64,000 bases of DNA, from positions 2,604,001 through 2,668,000 of the forward strand of contig OY970260.1 of the NCBI GenBank assembly GCA_963715625.1, read 5' to 3'. The notes beneath the pieces were generated by a model. It was given only the letters and a program-made list of their open reading frames with translations. It did no database searches and was not told where the DNA came from. Shown here piece by piece: positions 16,039 through 23,231 of this stretch (the stretch's first letter is position 1; each line of letters opens with the position of its first letter). The stretch comes from VRUE01 sp963715625 (GTDB lineage Bacteria > Actinomycetota > Thermoleophilia > Solirubrobacterales > 70-9). Position numbers and translations under genes: made by a program.

Positions 16039-16938
16039 GTGGCGCTGACCGACGACCAGAAGGCGATGCTCCGGCTGCTCGCGCAGCGCGAAGAGGGCTA
16101 CGAGGACATGGCCGCGCTGATGGGGATCAGCGTCGAGGAGCTGCGCGCCCGGGTGAAGGAGGCGCTCTCGGAGGTCGAGGAGACCGAGGCGCCCGCCCAG
16201 CCCCCGGAGCCGGCGACGCCGCCACCGCCCCCACCGGTCGCGGAGCAACCGCCTGTCCCAGAGCCACAGCCGCGAGCTCCCGAGCCGGTCCCGGCGGCGG
16301 CGCCCCCGGCACCGTCCAGGCCTGCTGCGCGGCCCTCGCCACTCGCCCGGCTGCGCGGGTCGAAGGACCGCGGCGCCTTGATCGGGCTCGGAGCGGGCGC
16401 GCTCGTGGTCGTGGCTCTCGTCGTCGTCCTCATCCTCGGCGGCGAGGACGGTGGGACCTCCTCGTCAACGGCCACCCCGGCCGGCGGCGGCTCGTCCCTG
16501 ACCGCGGCCGAAGAAAGCAAGCTCACCCAGGCGATCCTCGAGCCGGCCGACGGCAGCGACTCCAGCGGCCGCGCCCTCTTCGGCCGCTACAGGAAGAACG
16601 TCCTGCTGCAGGTCGAAGCCGAAGGGCTGGAGCCCTCTGCGGCGGGCGAGACGTACATGATCTGGCTCTACCGCTCGCCCAAGCTGGCTCTGCGAGTGGG
16701 TGCGGTCCGGGTCGAAGAGAAGGACGAGGGCAACCTCGCCGTTCAGCTGCCCGTCCCGGTCCAGGTCCTGACCTATGTCGCCGGCGGCGCCTTCGACCAG
16801 GTCGACGTCTCGCTGACCTCGAACGCCGCCTACAAGGCCGTCCTCGCCAAGGCCAAGGCGGAACGGAAGCTGCCGCCCTACACCGGGGAATCGGTGCTGC
16901 GGGGAGAGATCACCGGCCCCGCGATCCGCAAGCAGTAG
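16039..16938 (+). CDS. Anti-sigma-factor-like membrane protein with N-terminal helix-turn-helix
   Basis: A 299-residue protein in three parts. Residues 1-45 (DDQKAMLRLLAQREEGYEDM then AALMGISVEELRARVKEAL) look like a sigma-70 region-4-type helix-turn-helix. Residues 46-105 are a Pro/Ala/Glu linker. Residues about 112-134 form one membrane helix (GALVVVALVVVLILGG). The outer domain (LLQVEAEGLEPSAAGETYMI through VSLTSNA) resembles the RskA C-terminal domain of anti-sigma-K factors. This suggests a membrane regulator that senses outside conditions, but no sigma gene is adjacent. GTG start. It is convergent with the FAD oxidase, one base apart. Confidence 0.6.
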   Translation: MALTDDQKAMLRLLAQREEGYEDMAALMGISVEELRARVKEALSEVEETEAPAQPPEPATPPPPPPVAEQPPVPEPQPRAPEPVPAAAPPAPSRPAARPSPLARLRGSKDRGALIGLGAGALVVVALVVVLILGGEDGGTSSSTATPAGGGSSLTAAEESKLTQAILEPADGSDSSGRALFGRYRKNVLLQVEAEGLEPSAAGETYMIWLYRSPKLALRVGAVRVEEKDEGNLAVQLPVPVQVLTYVAGGAFDQVDVSLTSNAAYKAVLAKAKAERKLPPYTGESVLRGEITGPAIRKQ

Positions 16939-16939
16939 C

Positions 16940-18565
16940 TCAGGGGAGGAGCTTGCCGGGGTTCATGATCCCGGCCGGGTCCAGGCACTCCTTGGCGGCG
17001 CGCAGGACGTCGAGTCCGAGGCCGCCCACCTCGGCCTCCATGTAGGGGGCGTGGTCGCGGCCGACGGCGTGGTGGTGGGTGATCGTGCCGCCGTGAGCGA
17101 CTATCGCCTCGCAGGCGGCGCGCTTCACGGTCTGCCACTGGGCCACCTCCTCGCCCCGGCGGGCGCGGGAGATGAAGGTGAAGTAGAGCGAGGCGCCGTC
17201 CGCATAGGCGTGAGATAGGTGGCAGAAGACCAGGCCGGGCGTGCCCTGCCTCTCCAGCGAGCCGCGGATCGCGCTGCCTACGGCACCGTGCAGCTCGCCG
17301 AGCCGGCTCCAGGTGTGCGAGGTCTCCAGCGTCTCCACCATCGCCCCCATCCCCATCAGCGTGTCGCGCAGGTAGGGGCCCTGGTAGCGCCCGTGCTCCC
17401 AGGAGCGCCCTGCCGACTGGCCGAGGTAGACGGCGCCGCCGCTGCGCAGCTCGCGGGCCGAGAGCGCCCTGCGGCGCGCGACCGACTCCTCCTCGCCCTC
17501 GATCCCGACCACGACCAGGCAGCCGCCGCGGCGCCGGCGCAAGCCGAGGTAGCCGCCGAAGAGGGCGCCGGCGATCCCGCGCGGGCCGGAGAGGGCGAGG
17601 GAGACCTCTGTCTCCTCCTCGTCGGAGGCCCGGATCACGTCGGGCAGCCCCGGGCCCTGCGCCAGGGCGCGGACGATCTCGGCTCCGGCCTCGAAGCTCT
17701 CGGCGATCCAGGCCTCGTAGCGACGCGCGCTCGGCGCGGGGCGCACGCGCACGGTCACGTCGGGAATCACGCCGAAGATGCCCTCCGAGCCGACGACGAG
17801 CTCGCGCAGGGCGGGGCCGGCGGCCGTGTGCGGCGTTTCCAGCGTGCGCAGGTCGCCGGCCGGGGCGATCAGGCGCACCGAGCTGACCAGGGCGTCGAAG
17901 CGCCCGTAGCCGCTCGAGGCCTGCCCGGCGGAGCGGGTCGCGGCGAAGCCGCCGATCGTGGCGTACTCGAAGGACTGCGGGTAGTGGCCGAGGACGAGCC
18001 CGTGGGCGGCGAGCTCGGCTTCGGCCTCGGGGCCGCGCAGGCCGGCGCCCAGCCTTGCGGTGAGCGAGCGGCTGTCGACCTCGACGCCGCGCAGCCGGGC
18101 GAGGTCGAGGCTGACCACGCGCGAGTGGCTCCCGCGCAGCGGCTCGATCCCGCCGACGACGCTCGTCCCGCCCCCGAACGGCACCACTGCAACGCCTTCC
18201 GTCGCGCAGAGGCCCACAACGCGTTTCACCGCATCGGCGTCGGGCGGCAGCAGCACGGCGTCGGGGGCCTCGTCGAGGCGGCCGCCCCGCAGGCGGGCGA
18301 GGTCCGCGTAGCCGCACCCGGTCGCGTGGCGCACCCGGTCCTCCAGGCCGGTGAAGACGCTCTCCTCCCCCACCGCGTCGAGCAGCGCCCGGGGCAACGG
18401 CTCGGCGGGCGGCAGCTCAAACTCGTCGAGCTCGGCAGCGCGCGGCGAGGGGCTCAGCTCGCCGACCCGCTCGCGCAGCGTTGCGAGCGCCTCGCCGTCG
18501 AGCTCCGGGAGGATCGAGGGGTCGCCCCACCCCCACCACTTCGAGTCGCGCCGTGGGCCGCTCAC
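16940..18565 (-). CDS. FAD-linked oxidase, alkyldihydroxyacetone-phosphate synthase-like
   Basis: A 541-residue vanillyl-alcohol-oxidase/AGPS-type flavoprotein. It begins SGPRRDSKWWGWGDPS, the typical start of AGPS-like actinobacterial proteins. The FAD-binding PCMH domain shows VVPFGGGTSVVGGIEPL near residue 130 and QSFEYATIGGFAATRSAGQA near 200. The C-terminal cap contains HLSHAYADGASLYFTFIS and GGTITHHHAVGRDH, with the His cluster used by AGPS to form the ether bond, and ends LDPAGIMNPGKLLP. Ether-lipid synthesis is possible, but other substrates cannot be excluded. GTG start; its first 4 bp overlap the stop of the SRPBCC gene. Confidence 0.82.
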   Translation of the reverse strand: MSGPRRDSKWWGWGDPSILPELDGEALATLRERVGELSPSPRAAELDEFELPPAEPLPRALLDAVGEESVFTGLEDRVRHATGCGYADLARLRGGRLDEAPDAVLLPPDADAVKRVVGLCATEGVAVVPFGGGTSVVGGIEPLRGSHSRVVSLDLARLRGVEVDSRSLTARLGAGLRGPEAEAELAAHGLVLGHYPQSFEYATIGGFAATRSAGQASSGYGRFDALVSSVRLIAPAGDLRTLETPHTAAGPALRELVVGSEGIFGVIPDVTVRVRPAPSARRYEAWIAESFEAGAEIVRALAQGPGLPDVIRASDEEETEVSLALSGPRGIAGALFGGYLGLRRRRGGCLVVVGIEGEEESVARRRALSARELRSGGAVYLGQSAGRSWEHGRYQGPYLRDTLMGMGAMVETLETSHTWSRLGELHGAVGSAIRGSLERQGTPGLVFCHLSHAYADGASLYFTFISRARRGEEVAQWQTVKRAACEAIVAHGGTITHHHAVGRDHAPYMEAEVGGLGLDVLRAAKECLDPAGIMNPGKLLP

Positions 18566-19008
18566 GTTAGCGCCTGCTCGATGCCGTCCAGCGCTTCGTC
18601 GAGCAGCGTTCCCTGCCCGCGCCGCATCATCGGCGAACCGAGTCGGGAAAGGCCGCGCAGGGCCTGACTGACGGTGAGCTCGATCGCAGTCGTGGCGCCC
18701 TGGCCACGCAGCGTGCCCTCGACGCCGTAGCGGCGCAGATGGCGCTCGAACGGGGTGCCGGCGAGCAGCTGCTCCCAGGCGAAGTGCTCGCCCTCGACCA
18801 CCTCGCTGCAGCGGAAGTCGGCACGCACGCTGCGCCCCTCAGCAGTCCCGAGCACGATCGTCCACTGCGCGCCGGCACCCCCGCCCTCGACTCCCTCGAC
18901 CCGCATCGTCCGCGGCCACCAGCGCGGCAGGTTGTACGGATCGGAAACAAGCTCCCAAACCGCAGCGGTCGTCGCCTCAACCTTGCGCCGGCGAGTCACC
19001 CGCGGCAT
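18562..19008 (-). CDS. SRPBCC / polyketide cyclase-like protein
   Basis: A 148-residue START/SRPBCC-fold protein. It begins PRVTRRRKVEATTAAVWELV followed by SDPYNLPRWWPRT, the classic helix-grip N-terminus. A long C-terminal helix (SPMMRRGQGTLLDEALDGIE) closes the hydrophobic cavity. These proteins bind or modify lipids and polyketides; the ligand here is unknown. Its 3' end overlaps the start of the AGPS-like gene by 4 bp, so they are co-translated and may share a lipid pathway. The ATG at 19008 lies 14 bp downstream of repeat element X copy 1. Confidence 0.75.
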   Translation of the reverse strand: MPRVTRRRKVEATTAAVWELVSDPYNLPRWWPRTMRVEGVEGGGAGAQWTIVLGTAEGRSVRADFRCSEVVEGEHFAWEQLLAGTPFERHLRRYGVEGTLRGQGATTAIELTVSQALRGLSRLGSPMMRRGQGTLLDEALDGIEQALT

Positions 19009-19021
19009 CGCCACGCTCCAG

Positions 19022-19136
19022 GGCCTATCCCGGCAGGGGTGGAGCGTCTTGTACTTTTTCGTCGATTCGCATCGAGGCGCCAAGCCCTGCGCCACCCCAC
19101 CGAAAAAGTTAAGCGGAACCCCTGTCGGGATAGGCC
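19022..19136 (+). repeat. Repeat element X, copy 1 (115 bp, long hairpin)
   Basis: Outer arms 19022-19040 and 19118-19136 pair over 19 bp with one G-T mismatch. Inner blocks CTTGTACTTTTTCG (19048-19061) and CGAAAAAGTTAAGCGG (19101-19116) are also nearly complementary. The central 39 bp are not conserved between copies. It fills the gap between the merR-type stop (19138) and the SRPBCC start (19008). Same element at 26817 and, reversed, at 60905. Confidence 0.85.
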
Positions 19137-19137
19137 A

Positions 19138-19881
19138 CTAGTCACCGGCAAGTCGCCTGAGGTCCCTCACCAGCAACAAATGCTTGAGGTGGCTGACCGT
19201 CGCCGCCAGGCTCTCCAGGCTCTCGAGCGCCTCCTTGCGCCGTTCGGGGTTGCGCGAGCGCAGCGAGGGCCCGAGCAGGGCTTCCAGCAGGTTCGCCTCG
19301 CGGTCGGCCGAGGAGCGGAAGACGCGCAGGTTGCGGGCGGCCACGCCGAAGCGGGAGAGCTCGTTGGCGGCCCGGATCACTTCGCGGTCGGTCTCGTCGT
19401 AGACGGTCTTGCCGTCCCGTTTCTCGGGCTGCACGATGCCGAAGTTCTCCAGCTCGGAGATCAGCTCCTCGCGGGCGCCGGTCTCCTCGATGACTTCCTC
19501 GAGGGTGAGGTAGGCGCGCGAGGTGTCGATCAGGATCGCCCGGCGCACGGCGCCGCCCGAAGCCCGCTTCTCGGAGCCGGCCACCGCGGCAGCGATGTCC
19601 CCGCCCGCCGCCAGCTCCTGGCGGATCACCCGCAGCGGCAGGAACTCGTCGCGCTGCAGGCGCAGGATCGTGCGCAGCCGTTCGACGTCGGACTGGCTGT
19701 AGAGGCGGTAGCCGCCGGGCGTGCGCCGCGGCGTCAGCAGCTTCTGGTCCTCGAGGTAGCGGATCTTCGAGATCGAGACGTCGTCGAACTCGCTCTGCAG
19801 GATCTTGCAGACGGCGCCGATCGTCAGCGCCTTGCGGGGGCGCGAGTCGCGTTGCCGAACCTGCTGCTCGGATATGGCCAC
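19138..19881 (-). CDS. MerR-family transcriptional regulator (FtsR-like)
   Basis: A 247-residue regulator. The N-terminal winged helix-turn-helix reads LTIGAVCKILQSEFDDVSIS then KIRYLEDQKLLTPRRTPGGY and RLYSQSDVERLRTILRLQRD, the pattern of actinobacterial FtsR/MerR proteins. A middle segment (AYLTLEEVIEETGAREELIS) looks like a second helix-turn-helix, and the C-terminus is helical. FtsR-type proteins activate cell-division genes in Corynebacterium and sit beside an FHA gene, as here. GTG start, 12 bp after the FHA stop. The TAG stop lies 1 bp from element X. The inverted repeat at 20732 is a candidate binding site. Confidence 0.82.
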   Translation of the reverse strand: MAISEQQVRQRDSRPRKALTIGAVCKILQSEFDDVSISKIRYLEDQKLLTPRRTPGGYRLYSQSDVERLRTILRLQRDEFLPLRVIRQELAAGGDIAAAVAGSEKRASGGAVRRAILIDTSRAYLTLEEVIEETGAREELISELENFGIVQPEKRDGKTVYDETDREVIRAANELSRFGVAARNLRVFRSSADREANLLEALLGPSLRSRNPERRKEALESLESLAATVSHLKHLLLVRDLRRLAGD

Positions 19882-19893
19882 GGGTCAGGTCCC

Positions 19894-20376
19894 CTACTTC
19901 TCCAGGTAGCTGAGCTTGTACTTGCCGACCTGGATCTCGTCGCCGTCGGCGAGCCGGTGGGACTCGATCCGGCGCCGGTTGACGTAGGTGCCGTTGAGCG
20001 AGCCGAGGTCGTCGATGTAGAGGCCGTCGCGGCGGCGCACCAGCAGCGCGTGGTTGCGGGAGACGGTGACGTCGTCGAGGAAGACGCCGGCGTCGGGGCT
20101 GCGCCCGATGCTGACCCGGTCCTCGCCGAGCGCAAAGCTCTCCCCGGCACGGCCGCCGCCGGCCCGGATCACCAGCGCCGCGCCGCTGCGCTCGATCGTC
20201 TCGTCGATGTCGACCGGCTGCATCTCGCCGGTGTCGTCGACGGTGTACGTCATCGTCGTCGGCTCGTCGCCCTCGCCGCCGCCCTCGGCGGGGCCGCCGA
20301 GGTAGGCGCCGCACTTCTGGCAGTAGTTGGCGCCCTCCGGGTTGACGAATCCGCATTCGGGGCAGTGCACGGCCAT
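19894..20376 (-). CDS. FHA-domain protein with N-terminal zinc ribbon (GarA-like)
   Basis: A 160-residue protein. Residues 4-22 (HCPECGFVNPEGANYCQKCG) form a four-Cys zinc ribbon. A short acidic linker holds TTMTYTVDDTGE, whose Thr pair resembles the phosphorylated site of mycobacterial GarA. Residues about 85-155 form the FHA domain with its phosphothreonine-binding residues: VSIGRSPDAGVFLDDVTVSR then NHALLVRR and DLGSLNGTYVNRRRI. Such proteins respond to Ser/Thr kinases and, in GarA, switch central metabolism. The gene lies between rsiG-like and merR genes in one operon; no kinase gene is in the window. Confidence 0.85.
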   Translation of the reverse strand: MAVHCPECGFVNPEGANYCQKCGAYLGGPAEGGGEGDEPTTMTYTVDDTGEMQPVDIDETIERSGAALVIRAGGGRAGESFALGEDRVSIGRSPDAGVFLDDVTVSRNHALLVRRRDGLYIDDLGSLNGTYVNRRRIESHRLADGDEIQVGKYKLSYLEK

Positions 20377-20387
20377 CGGGTGCTCCG

Positions 20388-20663
20388 CTAGGCGGGCTGG
20401 TCCTCGGGCTCGTCCTCCGGGACCTGCGCCTTGCCCGCCAGGATCTCGGTCAGCTGCGCCACGTCGTCGCCGGAGAAGAGGGTGTCGCCCCGCTCGCGCT
20501 TCTGGCGCAGGCGGTTGACCAGCTCCGCACGGAGGATGTCGATCTTCCCGTGCAGGACGCGACGCTTGTAGGAGATCTCGTTCTCCTCGTGCGTGAGCTT
20601 GTCGATCAGGCCCTTCAGCTCCTCGTCGCTGAGGGAACCGAGATCGGGAAAGGTGTCCTCCAT
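20388..20663 (-). CDS. RsiG-like protein with a c-di-GMP-binding motif (putative anti-sigma factor)
   Basis: A 91-residue, mostly helical, highly charged protein. Residues 27-42 give Glu27, Ser31, Arg34, His38 and Asp42 with spacing E-x3-S-x2-R-x3-H-x3-D. This matches the c-di-GMP signature of RsiG, E(x)3S(x)2R(x)3Q(x)3D, except His for Gln. Streptomyces RsiG has two such motifs and holds sigma factor WhiG when c-di-GMP is bound; here I see one, so a dimer would be needed. Residues 12-60 are predicted antiparallel helices (SDEELKGLIDKLTHEENEIS). The operon continues with FHA and MerR genes. No whiG is in the window. Confidence 0.65.
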   Translation of the reverse strand: MEDTFPDLGSLSDEELKGLIDKLTHEENEISYKRRVLHGKIDILRAELVNRLRQKRERGDTLFSGDDVAQLTEILAGKAQVPEDEPEDQPA

Positions 20664-20708
20664 CTCGCTCCTTGGTTGAGTTGCGGCCTCGGGCGGCCTG
20701 GTCAGGCG

Positions 20709-20736
20709 ATTATAGGTCGCTCGTCCAAAGGTTCAA
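20709..20736 (-). promoter_or_regulatory. Strong sigma-70-type promoter for rsiG-FHA-merR
   Basis: On the minus strand TTGAAC (20736-20731), a 16-base spacer and TATAAT (20714-20709) form a near-consensus promoter 46 bp upstream of the rsiG-like ATG. The -35 box overlaps the pgsA stop codon. This is the best promoter visible in the window. Confidence 0.75.
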
Positions 20737-20748
20737 CCGAAGGTTGAA
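20732..20748. promoter_or_regulatory. 7-bp inverted repeat overlapping the -35 box, candidate operator
   Basis: TTCAACC (20732-20738), three bases GAA, then GGTTGAA (20742-20748) form a perfect short palindrome. It covers most of the -35 box of the promoter at 20709-20736 and the last codons of pgsA. A regulator bound here, possibly the MerR protein encoded downstream, would control the operon. This is inference from position. Confidence 0.4.
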
Positions 20749-21380
20749 GGTTTCCTTGCGGCGTGGACCTGGCGGATTCCGTCGCGGGCGTAGAGAACCG
20801 TGGCGACGATTGCGAGGCCGAGGCCGGCGATCAGGAGCGCGGCCGGGGCCCAGCCGGCGAACACCATCGCGAAGAAGATCCCACCCATGATCGGGAAGAC
20901 GGAGATCCGTCCCGGCCAGTTGACCCGGATCTCGACCCCGTGGCGCAGGCCGTACTGGGCGAGGACGAGCATCGCCAGCTCGCGCGCCGCAAGCAGCGCC
21001 AGAGCCCAGCGCGGCAGCAGCTCGAAGTGCCAGCAGACGACGGCGCCGGAGAGGATCGTGAGGCGGTCGACGAGCGGGTCGAGGATCGAGCCGAGGCGGC
21101 TGTACTGGCCGGTGACGCGGGCGAGGAAGCCGTCGAGGTAGTCGCCGGCCGCGATCAGCCAGAAGACGATCGCGGCGGGGGCGCTGCGCCCGTCGCCCGA
21201 TTCGAAGGCGAGCCAGAGGAAGAGCGGCAGCGCCGCCAGGCGCAGGTAGCCGACCAGGTTGGGCAGCGTCCAGGGGTTGAGCGGTTCGCCCTTCCGGGTC
21301 TGCCGCGGCGGCGGGCCGCTGCGGTCGAGGCCGAAGAGGCGGCGCACCCGGCCGCGCCCGAACGGGGCGCTGTCAGCCAT
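20733..21380 (-). CDS. pgsA: CDP-alcohol phosphatidyltransferase (PgsA-like)
   Basis: A 215-residue integral membrane enzyme of phospholipid synthesis, probably CDP-diacylglycerol-glycerol-3-phosphate phosphatidyltransferase. The catalytic motif D-x2-D-G-x2-A-R-x8-G-x3-D-x3-D is present as GDYLDGFLARVTGQYSRLGS followed by ILDPLVDRL. About five or six membrane helices follow a soluble N-terminus of about 35 residues. The substrate (glycerol phosphate or inositol phosphate) cannot be fixed from sequence alone. The start overlaps the proS stop by 8 bp, so the two are coupled. The gene's 3' end holds the -35 box of the next operon. Confidence 0.82.
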   Translation of the reverse strand: MADSAPFGRGRVRRLFGLDRSGPPPRQTRKGEPLNPWTLPNLVGYLRLAALPLFLWLAFESGDGRSAPAAIVFWLIAAGDYLDGFLARVTGQYSRLGSILDPLVDRLTILSGAVVCWHFELLPRWALALLAARELAMLVLAQYGLRHGVEIRVNWPGRISVFPIMGGIFFAMVFAGWAPAALLIAGLGLAIVATVLYARDGIRQVHAARKPSTFG

Positions 21381-23061
21381 CGATGCCCCGGAGAAGCGCC
21401 TCCGCCTGAGTGGCGGCCTCCCTCACGGGCAGCTTGTGCTCGGCGCCCCCGGCGCGCTCGCTCACCTCGACCACGCCCTCGGCCAGGCCGCGGCGGCCGA
21501 CGACGATCCGCAGCGGGCAGCCGAGCAGCTCGGCGTCGGTCAGCTTCTCCCCGGCGCCGGCCTCGCGGTCGTCGTAGAGCACCTCGACCCCGGCGCCCCT
21601 CAGCTCCTCGTACAGCCGGTCGGCCGCCGCCCGCTCCTCCTCCCCCGCCTTGGCCAGGGAGACGAGGTGGACCTGCCAGGGAGCCAGTGGCCTCGGCCAG
21701 ACGATGCCGCGCTCGTCGGCGCCCTGCTCGATCGCGGCGGCGGCGATCCGGGCCGGGCCGATCCCGTAGCTGCCCATCGCGACCGGGCGCTCGGTGCCGG
21801 ACTCGTCGAGATAGGTGGCGCCGAGCGGCTCGGAGTAACGCGTGCCGAGCTTGAAGATGTTGCCGACCTCGATCGCGGGCTCGATCTCGATCGCGCCGCC
21901 GCCCGGGGCGGTGTCGCCGGCCTCGACGGTGCGCACGTCCATCTCGTAGGCCTCGAAGTCCCGACCGGGGTCGACGCCGCGCAGGTGGGCGTCGGGCTCG
22001 TTGGCGCCGCAGACATAGGAGTCGCCCACGAGCGCAGCGTCCTTGATGATCGGCAGGTTCGAGCCGACGGGGCCGATGTAGCCGACGGGCCCCAGCTGCG
22101 CTTCGATCTCCTCGGGCCGCGCCTGGCGGAAGTCCGTCTTCATGCCGTTGCGCAACTTGATCTCGTTGAGGCGGTGGTCGCCGCGCAGGAGGACCAGCAC
22201 CAGGCCGCGGCCCTCGACGACGATCGGCATCGCCTTGATCAGGGCGCCGGGGGGGAGCCCGAGCGCGCCCGACACCTCTTCGACCGTGGTCAGCCCCGGC
22301 GTCGACACCCGCTCGGGCGCGTCGAGCCCAGACGGCAGCCCCACGGGCTGCGCCTCGGCCGAGGCGACCTCGACGTTGGCGGCGTAGCCGGGGGCGAGTG
22401 CCACCTCGTTCTCGCCGGCCGCGCAGGGCGCCATGTACTCGTGGGCGCCGGAGCCGCCCATCATCCCGACGTCGGACTCGACCCGGTACCAGCGCAGCCC
22501 GCTGCGGTCGAAGATCCGCGCGTAGGCCTCGCTCTGCAGCTCGTAGGACCGGGCCAGCCCCTCCTCGTCGCGATCGAAGGAGTAGGCGTCCTTCATCGTG
22601 AACTCGCGCGTGCGCAGCACCCCCGCCCGAGGCCGCGGCTCGTCGCGCTCCTTGGTCTGGATGTGGAAGAGCATCAGCGGCAGGTCCCGGTAAGACCGCA
22701 CCTCCCGCGCCACATGCTGGGTCACGCACTCCTCGTGCGTCATCGCCAGCACCATCGGCGACCCCTTCCGGTCCTCCAACTTGAACAGCTCCTCGATCGA
22801 GTACCGCCCAGTCTTCTCCCAAGCCTCAGCGGGCTGCAGAACAGGCATCAGCATCTCCTGACACCCGATCGAATCCATCTCCTCCCGCAGGATGGCCTCG
22901 ACCCTCCGGTGAACCCTCCACCCAGCAGGCAGGTAAGACCAGAGTCCCGCCCCAACCTGCCGAATCAACCCAGCCCGCACCATCAACTTGTGCGAAAGCG
23001 CCTCCGCATCAGCCGGCGCATCCTTGAGGGTGGGCAGAAAGCTCTCGCTAAGGCGGGTCAC
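21373..23061 (-). CDS. proS: Prolyl-tRNA synthetase (bacterial type)
   Basis: A 562-residue class II synthetase that charges tRNA-Pro. Motif 1 (GLWSYLPAGWRVHRRVEAIL), motif 2 (LPLMLFHIQTKERDEPRPRA then GVLRTREFTMKDAYSFD) and motif 3 (MGSYGIGPARIAAAAIEQ) are all present. Between motifs 2 and 3 lies the YbaK-like editing insertion (ALGLPPGALIKAMPIVVEGR), which marks the bacterial form. The C-terminal anticodon-binding domain (QVHLVSLAKAGEEERAAADR) is intact. ATG start at 23061, 8-bp overlap with pgsA downstream. No T-box motif precedes it. Confidence 0.95.
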   Translation of the reverse strand: MTRLSESFLPTLKDAPADAEALSHKLMVRAGLIRQVGAGLWSYLPAGWRVHRRVEAILREEMDSIGCQEMLMPVLQPAEAWEKTGRYSIEELFKLEDRKGSPMVLAMTHEECVTQHVAREVRSYRDLPLMLFHIQTKERDEPRPRAGVLRTREFTMKDAYSFDRDEEGLARSYELQSEAYARIFDRSGLRWYRVESDVGMMGGSGAHEYMAPCAAGENEVALAPGYAANVEVASAEAQPVGLPSGLDAPERVSTPGLTTVEEVSGALGLPPGALIKAMPIVVEGRGLVLVLLRGDHRLNEIKLRNGMKTDFRQARPEEIEAQLGPVGYIGPVGSNLPIIKDAALVGDSYVCGANEPDAHLRGVDPGRDFEAYEMDVRTVEAGDTAPGGGAIEIEPAIEVGNIFKLGTRYSEPLGATYLDESGTERPVAMGSYGIGPARIAAAAIEQGADERGIVWPRPLAPWQVHLVSLAKAGEEERAAADRLYEELRGAGVEVLYDDREAGAGEKLTDAELLGCPLRIVVGRRGLAEGVVEVSERAGGAEHKLPVREAATQAEALLRGIDG

Positions 23062-23231
23062 GGGGGAAACCTATCCGTCCGCTCCCAAGCTCGTCCCCGA
23101 TCCGCGTGACCGCGGTTCCCCGATGCCGTTCCTCGCGGGGGGTGGCGTCGTAGGGGGAACCGCCCCCGAGGACGCTTTAGCGACCGCAGGGGGTGGTGGG
23201 TCCCCTGCGGCGACAGGACCCGCCGCGCCAA
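23062..23231. other. Spacer between ispG and proS, mostly repeat W
   Basis: Of these 170 bp, 23164-23222 is a copy of repeat W. The part nearest proS (23062-23163) should hold the proS promoter and leader, but I see no clear hexamers. A short reading frame on the plus strand that translates the repeat is not considered a gene. Confidence 0.5.
23164..23222 (+). repeat. Repeat W, copy A (59 bp)
   Basis: Starts CCCCGAGGACGCTTTAGCGA and ends CGGCGACAGGACCCG. The middle is a hairpin with 9-bp arms CCGCAGGGG and CCCCTGCGG. Lies 9 bp from the ispG stop. Other copies are at 30732 (inside rpsB) and twice at 34687-34822 in the opposite orientation. Confidence 0.85.
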
